From contig SVMQ01000104.1 of NCBI GenBank assembly GCA_015067375.1, forward strand, positions 1 through 7,404: 7,404 bases of DNA, in the 5' to 3' direction. The DNA is from Oscillospiraceae bacterium. GTDB lineage: Bacteria; Bacillota; Clostridia; Oscillospirales; Ruminococcaceae. The notes under the pieces are model-generated. The model did no database searches, was not told where the DNA came from, and saw only the letters and a program-made list of their open reading frames with translations. Below, piece after piece: positions 1 to 6,030 of the stretch; positions within the stretch are counted from its first letter, which is position 1; each line of letters opens with the position of its first letter. The position numbers and the translations under genes are program-made.

Positions 1-1241
1 ATGCGCTTTGCCATGTAGCCTGGGTGGTAGATCTCTGCAACGTGACCTGTTGCAAGACCGATCTGGTTACCGTAGGAGGAGTAGCCTGCTGCGGCAGTTG
101 TTGTGATCTTTCTGGGGGGCAGCTTGCCTTTGATGGTCTTTTCAACGGGGAGCAGGGGATCAGACGCGCCTGTTACACGCATTGCCTGATATACATAGGA
201 ACGACCTGACAGCGGATCGCGGATAGCACCGCCGAGGCAGGTTGCAGCACCGCCGAAAGGCTCGATCTCTGTGGGGTGGTTGTGAGTTTCGTTCTTGAAC
301 ATCAGCAGCCATTCCTCGTTCTTGCCGTCGACGTCAACTGTGATCTTTACGGAGCAAGCGTTGATCTCCTCGGACTCGTCGAGGTCGTTGAGCTTGCCGT
401 CAGCCTTGAGCTTCTTTGCTGCAAGGGTAGCGATATCCATAAGGCAGATAGGCTTGTTGCCTCTGCCAAGCTCCTCGCGGTCAGCCTTGTACTCTGCATA
501 AGTATCAGCTATGTACGAGGGAGCGATATCAGCGTTGTCGATGATAGTGCCGAATGTGGTGTGACGGCAGTGGTCAGACCAGTAGGTATCTATCATGCGG
601 ATCTCAGTGATGGTGGGATTTCTGTTCTCGCTCTTGAAGTAATCCTGACAGAATTTGATGTCGTCGTTGTCCATTGCAAGACCGTACTTTACGACAAAAT
701 CCGCAAGCTCAGCGTCAGTCTTGTCGATGAAGCCGTCGAGAGTTTCGACGGATGTGGGGATGTCGTACTTGACTTCGAGTGTTTCGTACTCATCAAAGCC
801 GCACTCTCTGGACTCAACAGCGTTGATGAGGTAGTGCTTGATCTTGTCGAACTCCTCATCGGTGATCTTGCCCTTGAGGATATAGATCTTTGCGTACTTT
901 ACAACAGGTCTGTCACCCTTGCACAGCATCTGGATGCACTGTGCTGCGGAGTCTGCACGCTGGTCGAACTGACCTGGCAGGAACTCAACTGCGAACATAC
1001 GTTCGTCAGCAGCGAGTGTGGGGAGCTGCTCGAAGACCTCGTCAACAGGCGGCTCGGAAAATACTGTGGGGATAGCCTTGTCGAAATTCTCCTTGGGGAG
1101 CTGCTCTGCATCGTAGCGGTTGATGATGCGAACATCCTCAACAGACTTGATACCGAGAGCAACGGTAAGGTCGGAGAGTGTTGCCTTGCCGTCAACCGCA
1201 AACTGCGGCTTTTTCTCTACATAGATACGATAAACTGCCAT
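1..1241 (-). CDS. purL: phosphoribosylformylglycinamidine synthase (FGAM synthase), 5' part only
   Basis: Only the first 413 codons are in the window; the gene continues past the left edge. PurL converts FGAR, glutamine and ATP to FGAM, the fourth step of purine synthesis, in the cytoplasm. My reading of the minus strand gives MAVYRIYVEKK at the start, an N-terminal PurS-like region, the linker signature WSDHCRHTTF at residues 221-230, and the synthetase-domain signature NETHNHPTEIEPFGG at about 317-331, followed by GAIRDPLSGRS. The fused N-terminal region suggests the long single-chain form (about 1,240 residues in Clostridia) with the glutaminase domain off the window; that part is inferred. 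The start is the ATG at 1241-1239, with GGAGG at 1254-1250 eight bases upstream. It lies 49 bases downstream of mtaB on the same strand, so co-transcription is likely. Confidence 0.95.
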   Translation of the reverse strand, partial: MAVYRIYVEKKPQFAVDGKATLSDLTVALGIKSVEDVRIINRYDAEQLPKENFDKAIPTVFSEPPVDEVFEQLPTLAADERMFAVEFLPGQFDQRADSAAQCIQMLCKGDRPVVKYAKIYILKGKITDEEFDKIKHYLINAVESRECGFDEYETLEVKYDIPTSVETLDGFIDKTDAELADFVVKYGLAMDNDDIKFCQDYFKSENRNPTITEIRMIDTYWSDHCRHTTFGTIIDNADIAPSYIADTYAEYKADREELGRGNKPICLMDIATLAAKKLKADGKLNDLDESEEINACSVKITVDVDGKNEEWLLMFKNETHNHPTEIEPFGGAATCLGGAIRDPLSGRSYVYQAMRVTGASDPLLPVEKTIKGKLPPRKITTTAAAGYSSYGNQIGLATGHVAEIYHPGYMAKR

Positions 1242-1262
1242 TTTTGTGTCCTCCATATTTTT

Positions 1263-1287
1263 CGGGCTTGTCTAAGGCCCGCTTTTT
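1263..1287 (+). terminator. terminator-like hairpin between mtaB and purL, oriented against both genes
   Basis: The arms CGGGCTT (1263-1269) and AAGGCCCG (1274-1281) form a 7-base-pair stem with one bulged G (1277) and a GTCT loop. Five T residues follow at 1283-1287 when read on the plus strand. On the minus strand, where mtaB and purL are transcribed, the stem is followed by A residues, so it should not terminate mtaB transcripts. It could stop antisense transcription entering mtaB, or act as a plain hairpin in the mtaB-purL transcript just before the purL ribosome binding site. Confidence 0.35.
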
Positions 1288-1290
1288 GTT

Positions 1291-2562
1291 CTATATTAAT
1301 TCAGCTGTGCAGTAGCCTGCTTGTGCTGATATCAATCTGACCTTTGCCAGAGTGTGGCGCTCTATCTGTGCGCCATATATCCTGACGGGGATGTAATTTG
1401 CTGTGAATCCGTTGCTGTATTCCGTGGACTGTGGTTTTTCGATAAGTACCGTCTGTGTGCTGCCGACCTGAGATGTGAGATACTGCTGCTCCAGCTTTTT
1501 AGAGAGTGCAGTCATCTGTTTTGCGCGGGCGGTCTTTATATGGGGTACTATCTGACCCTCGCGCGTTGCGGCCAACGTTCCTTTTCTTATAGAATAAGGA
1601 AAGACGTGTATCTTTGAAAACCCTATCTTTTCCGCAAAAGCAAGGCTTTCGGCAAATTCCGCGTCGGTCTCTTCGGGGAAGCCTGTCATTATATCCGTGG
1701 TTATCGAGCAATCAGGGAATGCTCTGCGAAGCTTTTCGCACACCTCTGCGTAGAGAGCGGTGTCGTAGCGGCGCTTCATGCGTTTGAGCACAGTGTCGCT
1801 TCCGCTTTGCAAGGATAAGTGGAAGTGCGGACAAAGCTTGCTAGATTCGCTTAGCTTTGCTATCTCGGCATCCGTCATCATCTCAGGCTCCAGCGAGCCA
1901 AGTCGGATGCGCTCTATTCCGTCAACATCCGCGGCTTTTACCGCGTCGCCGAGAGTAAGCCCAAGCTCCTGTCCGTAGCAGCTCAGGTTGATGCCTGTAA
2001 GCACTATCTCCTTGTGAGAGCTGTCAGCGGCAAGCCTTGCCTGTCTTGTTATTTCGTCGGGCGGCATGGAGCGCACTCTGCCGCGTGCGGTGGGAATTAT
2101 GCAGTAGGTGCAGAAGCGGTCGCAGCCGTCCTCTATCTTGATAAAAGCGCGTGTGCGGTCGAGGTCGGTGCCTGCACATCGCAGGTCGAATTCGCGCGGA
2201 AGTGGGTTGATATGAACGCGCTTTTCGCGGTTTTTGAGATATTCACCGATAAGAAACGGTATATCACATTTGGATGTGTTTCCTATTATAATGTCAGCGG
2301 CAGTCAGCGCGGCTTCGTCAGGATAGCTCTGAGGGAAGCAGCCGCAAAGCACTACAATGCTGTCGGGAGAGTCGTTTTTCAGTCCCGATACCAGCTGTCT
2401 TGCTTTTTTTACTGCTGCGCCTGTAACTGCACAGGAATTGACCACGGCAATTTCGGCAGTGCCGTCTGTTTTTTCATACCCTGCGGCAAGAAGCCGTTCG
2501 GTTATGGCGGCGCTTTCGCAGGAATTGACTTTACAACCCAATGTATGTATCGAAAACGTCAT
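1291..2562 (-). CDS. mtaB: tRNA (N6-threonylcarbamoyladenosine(37)-C2)-methylthiotransferase MtaB
   Basis: This radical-SAM enzyme adds a methylthio group to t6A37 of ANN-decoding tRNAs, giving ms2t6A, which supports accurate decoding. The 423-residue protein has the family layout. An N-terminal methylthiotransferase domain carries cluster cysteines C10 (HTLGCKVN), C44 (VVNSCAVT) and C75 (CGCFPQ). The radical-SAM domain carries CDRFCTYC (C147, C151, C154), and a C-terminal TRAM-like RNA-binding domain fills the last 60 or so residues. The HTLGCKVN start and CIIPTARGRVRS favour MtaB over MiaB and RimO. I chose the ATG at 2562-2560 because GAAAGGAG (2577-2570) lies seven bases upstream and the protein then begins with the family's usual MxFxIHTLGCK. 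An in-frame TTG at 2595 would add 11 unrelated residues. It is first in a probable operon with purL. Confidence 0.95.
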   Translation of the reverse strand: MTFSIHTLGCKVNSCESAAITERLLAAGYEKTDGTAEIAVVNSCAVTGAAVKKARQLVSGLKNDSPDSIVVLCGCFPQSYPDEAALTAADIIIGNTSKCDIPFLIGEYLKNREKRVHINPLPREFDLRCAGTDLDRTRAFIKIEDGCDRFCTYCIIPTARGRVRSMPPDEITRQARLAADSSHKEIVLTGINLSCYGQELGLTLGDAVKAADVDGIERIRLGSLEPEMMTDAEIAKLSESSKLCPHFHLSLQSGSDTVLKRMKRRYDTALYAEVCEKLRRAFPDCSITTDIMTGFPEETDAEFAESLAFAEKIGFSKIHVFPYSIRKGTLAATREGQIVPHIKTARAKQMTALSKKLEQQYLTSQVGSTQTVLIEKPQSTEYSNGFTANYIPVRIYGAQIERHTLAKVRLISAQAGYCTAELI

Positions 2563-2659
2563 AATGCGGCTCCTTTCACATAGGTTTTTGGGCAATATAT
2601 ATTAAATCCGGTCTTTGTTTTTGACGTTTTACACAAAAACCAAATTTCAATATATACTC

Positions 2660-2688
2660 ATTATACTTGATTATTCCGAATTTTGCAA
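2660..2688 (-). promoter_or_regulatory. promoter of the mtaB-purL operon
   Basis: Read on the minus strand, TTGCAA (2688-2683) is followed by a 17-base spacer and a perfect TATAAT (2665-2660). Transcription would start near 2653, leaving a leader of about 90 bases before the mtaB ATG. That leader is too short for a purine riboswitch with its expression platform, and none was recognised in it. Confidence 0.75.
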
Positions 2689-2695
2689 TAAGCTA

Positions 2696-2724
2696 TTGAC
2701 TATTTTTTGATTTGTTGCTATATT
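2696..2724 (+). promoter_or_regulatory. promoter of the first HPr-like gene
   Basis: TTGACT (2696-2701), a 17-base spacer and TATATT (2719-2724) fit a sigma-A-type promoter. Its -35 box lies seven bases from that of the divergent mtaB promoter, so the two may compete or share control. The transcript would start near 2731 and have a leader of about 100 bases. Confidence 0.7.
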
Positions 2725-2730
2725 TATATT

Positions 2731-2785
2731 GAGGTTAGCAAAAAAGACCTCAAAAGATATATAAAGACTTGTACACAAATACAAG
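2731..2785 (+). other. two small hairpins in the leader of the first HPr-like gene
   Basis: GAGGTT (2731-2736) can pair with GACCTC (2746-2751), with one G-U pair, at the predicted 5' end of the transcript. CTTGTA (2768-2773) can pair with TACAAG (2780-2785) around a six-base loop. Both are weak and AT-rich, and no known riboswitch class was recognised. They may protect the 5' end or have no role. Confidence 0.3.
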
Positions 2786-2817
2786 AAACAGACAAAAGAC
2801 AACTAAACAAAACAATG

Positions 2818-2822
2818 AAAGG
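2818..2822 (+). promoter_or_regulatory. ribosome binding site that fixes the TTG start at 2834
   Basis: AAAGG is followed by 11 bases and then TTG. The paralogue at 3169 has the same ATGAAAGG string (3150-3157), also followed by 11 bases and then its ATG. The matching layout supports TTG at 2834 as the start and argues that the ATG at 2815, which is in another frame, is only part of the ribosome-binding context. Confidence 0.55.
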
Positions 2823-2833
2823 CGGCGATTTTT

Positions 2834-3070
2834 TTGAAGGAACTCAAGGTAATGCTCAATACTATCGAGGACGTAAAGGAATTTGTGACCATCACCAACA
2901 AGTATGGATTCGATTGTGATCTGGTATCAGGCAGATATGCGGTCGACGCAAAGTCCATTATGGGTATCTTCAGTCTGGATCTGTCCAAACCTCTCGGTAT
3001 GGTCATCAGAGGCGACGGCGCGGCCGAGGAAAAGCTCCTGGAAGATATTAAGAAGTTTATTGCAGAGTAA
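2834..3070 (+). CDS. HPr-family protein lacking the active-site histidine (Crh-like), copy 1
   Basis: This 78-residue protein aligns without gaps to Bacillus subtilis HPr over its first 50 or so residues with an offset of five. The HPr Ser46 block is conserved as KSIMGIFSLDLSK, with Ser at residue 41. The His15 position is Thr10 and Arg17 is Glu12, so it cannot take phosphate from enzyme I in the usual way. Crh of Bacillus shows the same pattern: no His15, Ser46 kept and phosphorylated by HPr kinase, then binding CcpA as corepressor. A regulatory role here is inference. The TTG start is chosen by alignment with copy 2, since both have Asn-Thr-Ile at 9-11, and by the matching ribosome binding site. 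It has its own promoter at 2696-2724. No PTS genes are nearby. Confidence 0.85.
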   Translation: MKELKVMLNTIEDVKEFVTITNKYGFDCDLVSGRYAVDAKSIMGIFSLDLSKPLGMVIRGDGAAEEKLLEDIKKFIAE

Positions 3071-3091
3071 CAAAAGGCGACAGTTTTCCCG

Positions 3092-3120
3092 TTGACAAAG
3101 AGAACAGGGTGTGCTACTAT
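3092..3120 (+). promoter_or_regulatory. promoter of the second HPr-like gene
   Basis: A perfect TTGACA (3092-3097), a 17-base spacer and TACTAT (3115-3120) lie in the 98-base gap between the two HPr-like genes. The second copy can therefore be expressed independently of the first. A tandem copy of ACTATTAA (3116-3123 and 3124-3131) overlaps the -10 box. Confidence 0.6.
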
Positions 3121-3168
3121 TAAACTATTAATCAGAAGCACCCGCATGAATGAAAGGAAGTAAATATC

Positions 3169-3399
3169 ATGACAACAACAAAGATCTGCATCAATACCAT
3201 CAATGACGTAAAGAATTTCGTAAACATCGTAACAAAGTGCGAGTATGACGTGGACATCATCAGCGGCAGATATGCTATCGACGCAAAGTCCATCATGGGC
3301 ATCTTCAGCCTTGACCTGTCCAAGGAGCTGACACTGAACATCCACAGCGACGAGTGCGCTGAGTTCCTTGATGAGATCAAGAGCTACATCGTAAAGTAA
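3169..3399 (+). CDS. HPr-family protein lacking the active-site histidine (Crh-like), copy 2
   Basis: This 76-residue protein is a tandem paralogue of the preceding gene. By my count 34 of the first 52 residues are identical, and 20 of 21 across residues 32-52. Ser41 in KSIMG matches HPr Ser46, while the His15 position is Thr10 and Arg17 is Asn12. The pair differs most at the C-terminus: copy 1 has an extended GDGAAEEKLL segment where copy 2 has SDECAEFLDE. Copy 2 has cysteines at residue 7, residue 24 and near the C-terminus; copy 1 has one, at residue 28. The ATG start is preceded by AAAGGA (3153-3158). It has its own promoter and ends before a strong terminator. A regulatory role through Ser phosphorylation is inferred from the family; a structural or other role is possible. 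Confidence 0.87.
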   Translation: MTTTKICINTINDVKNFVNIVTKCEYDVDIISGRYAIDAKSIMGIFSLDLSKELTLNIHSDECAEFLDEIKSYIVK

Positions 3400-3419
3400 G
3401 ATCAGATAATTCAAAACGG

Positions 3420-3451
3420 AGCCGATACTTTTGGTATCGGCTTTTGTTTTT
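3420..3451 (+). terminator. intrinsic terminator after the HPr-like pair
   Basis: AGCCGATAC (3420-3428) pairs perfectly with GTATCGGCT (3434-3442) around a TTTTG loop, and the stem is followed by TTTGTTTTT. It lies 20 bases after the stop codon of copy 2 and separates the HPr-like genes from ilvE. Confidence 0.92.
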
Positions 3452-3559
3452 GTATAGATAAGGCATCGTTTTTTTATGTGAATGATACAATGTAGTTTAA
3501 AAAGTGGCGGTCATATCTGTGTATTTTGCAGTTTTTAGTTATAAAATATCATTTTTTGC

Positions 3560-3588
3560 TTTACTTTTTCACAAAACGGTGCTATAAT
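3560..3588 (+). promoter_or_regulatory. promoter of ilvE with extended -10
   Basis: TTTACT (3560-3565), a 17-base spacer and a perfect TATAAT (3583-3588) are joined by a TGC immediately upstream of the -10, which makes it an extended -10 element. The start point would be near 3595, giving a leader of about 65 bases that is mostly taken up by the hairpin at 3610-3646. Confidence 0.75.
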
Positions 3589-3609
3589 ACATAATGTATA
3601 ATTAGCAGT

Positions 3610-3646
3610 TGTCCCTATGGGAGAAGCGAAAACATCTCTCGGGACA
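3610..3646 (+). promoter_or_regulatory. leader hairpin before ilvE
   Basis: TGTCCC (3610-3615) pairs with GGGACA (3641-3646), and GGGAGA (3619-3624) stacks on TCTCTC (3635-3640) with one G-U pair. A three-base bulge lies on the left side and a ten-base loop at the top. The stem ends three bases before the AAAGGA ribosome binding site, so it could affect translation or mRNA stability. A similar outer stem precedes glyS. Confidence 0.5.
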
Positions 3647-3660
3647 GAAAGGAAACAATC

Positions 3661-4725
3661 ATGAATATCAGAATTGAAAAGACCACCTGTCCCAAGGCAA
3701 AGCCTGTTGACGAGTCGCAGCTTGGCTTTGGTAAGGTATTCACAGATCATATGTTCATCATGGAGTATGACACAGGCATGGGCTGGCACGATGCGAGAGT
3801 CGTACCGTATCAGGAGATCTCGCTGTCGCCTGCTGCTATGGTATTCCATTATGGACAGGAGATCTTCGAGGGCATGAAGGCGTACAGAACTCCCGACGGC
3901 GAGATCCAGTTCTTCCGTCCCGAGGAGAACTTCAAGCGCCTTAACCAGTCCGCTGAAAGACTTGTTATCCCTGAGCTTCCCGTTGAGGATGCACTCGAGG
4001 CTCTGCACGCTCTTGTAGAAGTGGATAAGGACTGGGTTCCCCACAATGACGGTGCATCTCTTTACATCCGTCCCTTTATCATTGCAGTTGACCCGTTCCT
4101 CGGCGTTCGTCCCGGCGACAAGTATCTGTTCATGATAATCCTGTCACCCTCGGGCGCTTATTACAGCACAGGTCTTAATCCTGTTGACATCTACGTTGAA
4201 ACAAACTATGTAAGAGCTGTAAAGGGCGGTATGGGCTACACCAAGACAGGCGGCAACTACGCTGCTTCTCTTGCAGGTCAGGACGAGGCTCACAAGCAGA
4301 ACTACTCTCAGGTGCTGTGGCTTGACGGCGTTGAGCGCAAGTACATCGAGGAAGTTGGCGCGATGAACATCATGTTCGTTATCGACGGCGAGGTAGTTAC
4401 TCCCGAGCTGCAGGGTTCTATCCTTCCCGGTATCACAAGAAAGTCTGTTCTGGAGCTTTGCCGCAAGTGGGGCATGAAGGTGTCCGAGCGCAGGATCACC
4501 ATTCAGGAGATCAGCGACGCTTACGACGCAGGCAAGCTGCAGGAGGTGTTCGGCACAGGTACAGCGGCTGTTATTTCTCCCGTAGGTCACCTCAAGTGGG
4601 GCGACAAGGTAATGGAGATCAACGGCAACAAGATCGGTGAGATCTCTCAGAAGCTGTATGATACCATGACAGGTATGCAGTATGGCAGACTGCCCGACGA
4701 TATGGGCTGGATCGTTAAGCTGTAA
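3661..4725 (+). CDS. ilvE: branched-chain amino acid aminotransferase (class IV fold, type II BCAT)
   Basis: This PLP enzyme interconverts leucine, isoleucine and valine with their 2-oxo acids, using 2-oxoglutarate/glutamate, in the cytoplasm. The 354-residue length fits the longer type II group that includes eukaryotic BCATs. Visible signatures are FHYGQEIFEGMKAYR (62-76), LYIRPF (134-139), the PLP lysine K195 in TKTGGNYAASL, EEVGAMN (230-236), LPGITR (255-260) and the phosphate-binding GTGTAA (298-303). The ATG is preceded by AAAGGA (3648-3653). It has its own promoter and hairpin leader. No other branched-chain biosynthesis genes are in the window, so it appears to stand alone. No clear terminator follows, so some transcripts may continue into the first lipoprotein gene. 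Confidence 0.96.
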   Translation: MNIRIEKTTCPKAKPVDESQLGFGKVFTDHMFIMEYDTGMGWHDARVVPYQEISLSPAAMVFHYGQEIFEGMKAYRTPDGEIQFFRPEENFKRLNQSAERLVIPELPVEDALEALHALVEVDKDWVPHNDGASLYIRPFIIAVDPFLGVRPGDKYLFMIILSPSGAYYSTGLNPVDIYVETNYVRAVKGGMGYTKTGGNYAASLAGQDEAHKQNYSQVLWLDGVERKYIEEVGAMNIMFVIDGEVVTPELQGSILPGITRKSVLELCRKWGMKVSERRITIQEISDAYDAGKLQEVFGTGTAAVISPVGHLKWGDKVMEINGNKIGEISQKLYDTMTGMQYGRLPDDMGWIVKL

Positions 4726-4750
4726 TAGCAGCAGTGATCATATCAGGCAT

Positions 4751-4766
4751 GATACATATATGTATC
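4751..4766. promoter_or_regulatory. perfect 16-base palindrome before lipoprotein gene 1
   Basis: GATACATATATGTATC reads the same on both strands. It lies 34 bases upstream of the first lipoprotein start and 26 bases after the ilvE stop. Just before it, TATCA-GGCA-TGATA (4741-4754) forms an overlapping inverted repeat. With no T-run after it, an operator is more likely than a terminator. I found no convincing promoter boxes in this gap. Confidence 0.4.
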
Positions 4767-4799
4767 TGAAATAAACATAAACAAATGGAGGAAACTAAT

Positions 4800-5285
4800 A
4801 TGAAAAAGGGTATTTTCGTTAAGGGTTTTGCAGTAGTTCTTACAGCTTCCATGCTGACAGGCTGTGGTGCGCTTTCCGCAGAGGAGTATAAGGAAGCCGT
4901 AGAGGATGCTATGGAGGATTATCAGGATGCAATGTCCGATCTCACCACAATGTTGTACGAGGATGAGGATGATATCGACAAGGGTGATGCAAAGGAAGCG
5001 GTTGAAGAGGCTAAGGCAGCACTCAAGTCTATCAAGAGCCTTTCTGCTCCCAAGGAGATCAAGGACGAGCACAAGGAGTTCTGTGAGGGCCTTGATATAA
5101 TGATCAAGATGACCGACCTGTCCTACGATGCTGTTCTGGCTTATATCGATGAGGATGAGGATAAGATGGAAGATCTTCAGGACGAGGTAATGGAGCTTCA
5201 GGAGGATGCTGAAGAGTATACTGAAGTACTCAGCGAGATCGGCGAAAAGATCGATGAGCTTATCGAAGAGGAAGAGGACGACTAA
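4800..5285 (+). CDS. acidic lipoprotein of unknown function, tandem copy 1
   Basis: I do not recognise a named family. The 161-residue product begins with a short basic region (MKKGIFVK) and a hydrophobic stretch ending in the lipobox LTGC, with C22 as the lipidated residue, so it should be anchored on the outer face of the membrane. By my count 52 of the 140 mature residues are Asp or Glu, and the sequence looks helical throughout. Its core is LSAPKEIKDEHKEFC (81-95), with a Pro turn between helices. Then come an acidic stretch DEDEDKMEDLQDE (117-129) and the tail ELIEEEEDD. The ATG at 4800 is chosen because GGAGG (4787-4791) lies eight bases upstream and the signal peptide starts there; the in-frame ATG at 4785 lies before this site. 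It is followed at 188 bases by copy 2. Confidence 0.88.
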   Translation: MKKGIFVKGFAVVLTASMLTGCGALSAEEYKEAVEDAMEDYQDAMSDLTTMLYEDEDDIDKGDAKEAVEEAKAALKSIKSLSAPKEIKDEHKEFCEGLDIMIKMTDLSYDAVLAYIDEDEDKMEDLQDEVMELQEDAEEYTEVLSEIGEKIDELIEEEEDD

Positions 5286-5311
5286 GCTGCTTTTTATATG
5301 TGCCTAATCGG

Positions 5312-5349
5312 GATATCAGCCTTTTGTGTTACAGCACAGGGCTGATATC
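5312..5349 (+). terminator. strong hairpin after lipoprotein gene 1, possible weak terminator
   Basis: GATATCAGCC (5312-5321) pairs perfectly with GGCTGATATC (5340-5349), and TGTG/CACA can extend the stem inside the loop. What follows is TTCGTTT, a weak T-tract, so termination may be partial. The right arm also matches a second GATATCAGC at 5369-5377, which allows a competing hairpin. Confidence 0.5.
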
Positions 5350-5359
5350 TTCGTTTAAT

Positions 5360-5387
5360 CAGACAGGTGATATCAGCGACATACAAT
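5360..5387 (+). promoter_or_regulatory. possible promoter of lipoprotein gene 2
   Basis: CAGACA (5360-5365), a 16-base spacer and TACAAT (5382-5387) are the best boxes in the 188-base gap. The -10 has five of six consensus bases and the -35 four of six. The spacing is slightly short and the site overlaps the downstream GATATCAGC copy, so the assignment is tentative. Confidence 0.3.
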
Positions 5388-5473
5388 ATAGATGAGGACG
5401 CATTAGATTCTCTGTCTGAAACTGAGATATCGGCATATCGTTGATGTCACATCGTAACTTAGGAGGTTATACT

Positions 5474-5962
5474 ATGAAAAAAAGAATTACTATGATCATT
5501 GCAACACTTATGGCTGCATCTATGCTTGCAGGCTGCAGCGCGCTTTCTGCAGAGGATTTCAAGGACGCGCTTGAGGACGCTACCTCAGACTATACAGACG
5601 CAGTGAAGGATCTTGGAGAGATCATGGGCGATGACCCCGAGGATATCGACAAGGGTGAGGTCAAGGAAGTGCTAGATGAGGCAAAATCTGCACTCAATAC
5701 TATCAAGAAGCTTTCCGCGCCTAAGGAGATCAAGGATGAGTTTGACGCTTACTGTGATTATATCGATGAGTATATGTTAAAAGAGCTTGACCTGACATAT
5801 GATTATGCTCTGGCTTATATCGATGAGGACGACGATAAGATGGAAGAGCTTCAGGATGAGATGAAGGAGCTTCTTGACGATGCTGCCAAGGACAGTGATG
5901 CCCTGACCGACCTTGAGTCCGAGCTTTTAGAGCTTATCGAAGAGGAAGAAGAGGACGACTGA
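5474..5962 (+). CDS. acidic lipoprotein of unknown function, tandem copy 2
   Basis: This is a paralogue of the preceding gene: 162 residues, signal peptide MKKRITMIIATLMAASMLAGC with lipobox LAGC and C21 lipidated. Asp and Glu make up 53 of 142 mature residues by my count. It keeps CSALSAEDF, DIDKG (57-61), LSAPKEIKDE (80-89), a cysteine at 94 that matches C95 of copy 1, and the acidic tail ELIEEEEEDD. It differs from copies 1 and 3 in having FDAYC where they have HKEFC. In its C-terminal half, LAYIDEDDDKMEELQDE (113-129) is very close to copy 1. AGGAGG (5461-5466) lies seven bases before the chosen ATG. Copy 3 follows after 68 bases with no clear terminator, so the two are probably transcribed together. 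Confidence 0.88.
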   Translation: MKKRITMIIATLMAASMLAGCSALSAEDFKDALEDATSDYTDAVKDLGEIMGDDPEDIDKGEVKEVLDEAKSALNTIKKLSAPKEIKDEFDAYCDYIDEYMLKELDLTYDYALAYIDEDDDKMEELQDEMKELLDDAAKDSDALTDLESELLELIEEEEEDD

Positions 5963-6030
5963 TAATCTGAGTTGAAAATTCAGGCTGCAAGGTAATGCAA
6001 CTGCCTTGTCAAAAGGGAAAGGTTATTACT

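Noticed and set aside
276..1340. A 354-codon open frame on the plus strand
   Set aside because: It is antisense to purL, whose protein on the minus strand has clear FGAM synthase signatures. It has no ribosome binding site and no recognisable protein features.
2014..2583. A 189-codon plus-strand open frame
   Set aside because: It is antisense to mtaB, which has complete radical-SAM and methylthiotransferase motifs. It is a shadow frame.
2563..2595. TTG start at 2595 for mtaB
   Set aside because: It would place the ribosome binding site inside the gene and add 11 residues absent from the family.
2617..2640. Catabolite response element (cre)-like sequence around GTAAAACGTC in the mtaB leader
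   Set aside because: The spacing does not fit the cre consensus; there is one extra A before the central CG.
2803..3414. A 203-codon minus-strand open frame across both HPr-like genes
   Set aside because: It is antisense to two homologous proteins with an aligned KSIMG block and crosses promoter and intergenic DNA. Its length reflects the duplicated sequence beneath it.
3483..3491. Second possible ilvE promoter (TGATACAAT extended -10)
   Set aside because: No acceptable -35 lies upstream, and a much better promoter lies closer to the gene at 3560-3588.
4953..5000. EF-hand or dockerin loop in the DEDDIDKGD segment of the lipoproteins
   Set aside because: The calcium-binding positions do not fit the 12-residue EF-hand or dockerin spacing, and the segment is only generally acidic.
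5972..6000. Possible promoter before lipoprotein copy 3 (TTGAAA)
   Set aside because: The -35-like box is good, but no -10-like sequence occurs at 15-18 bases downstream.
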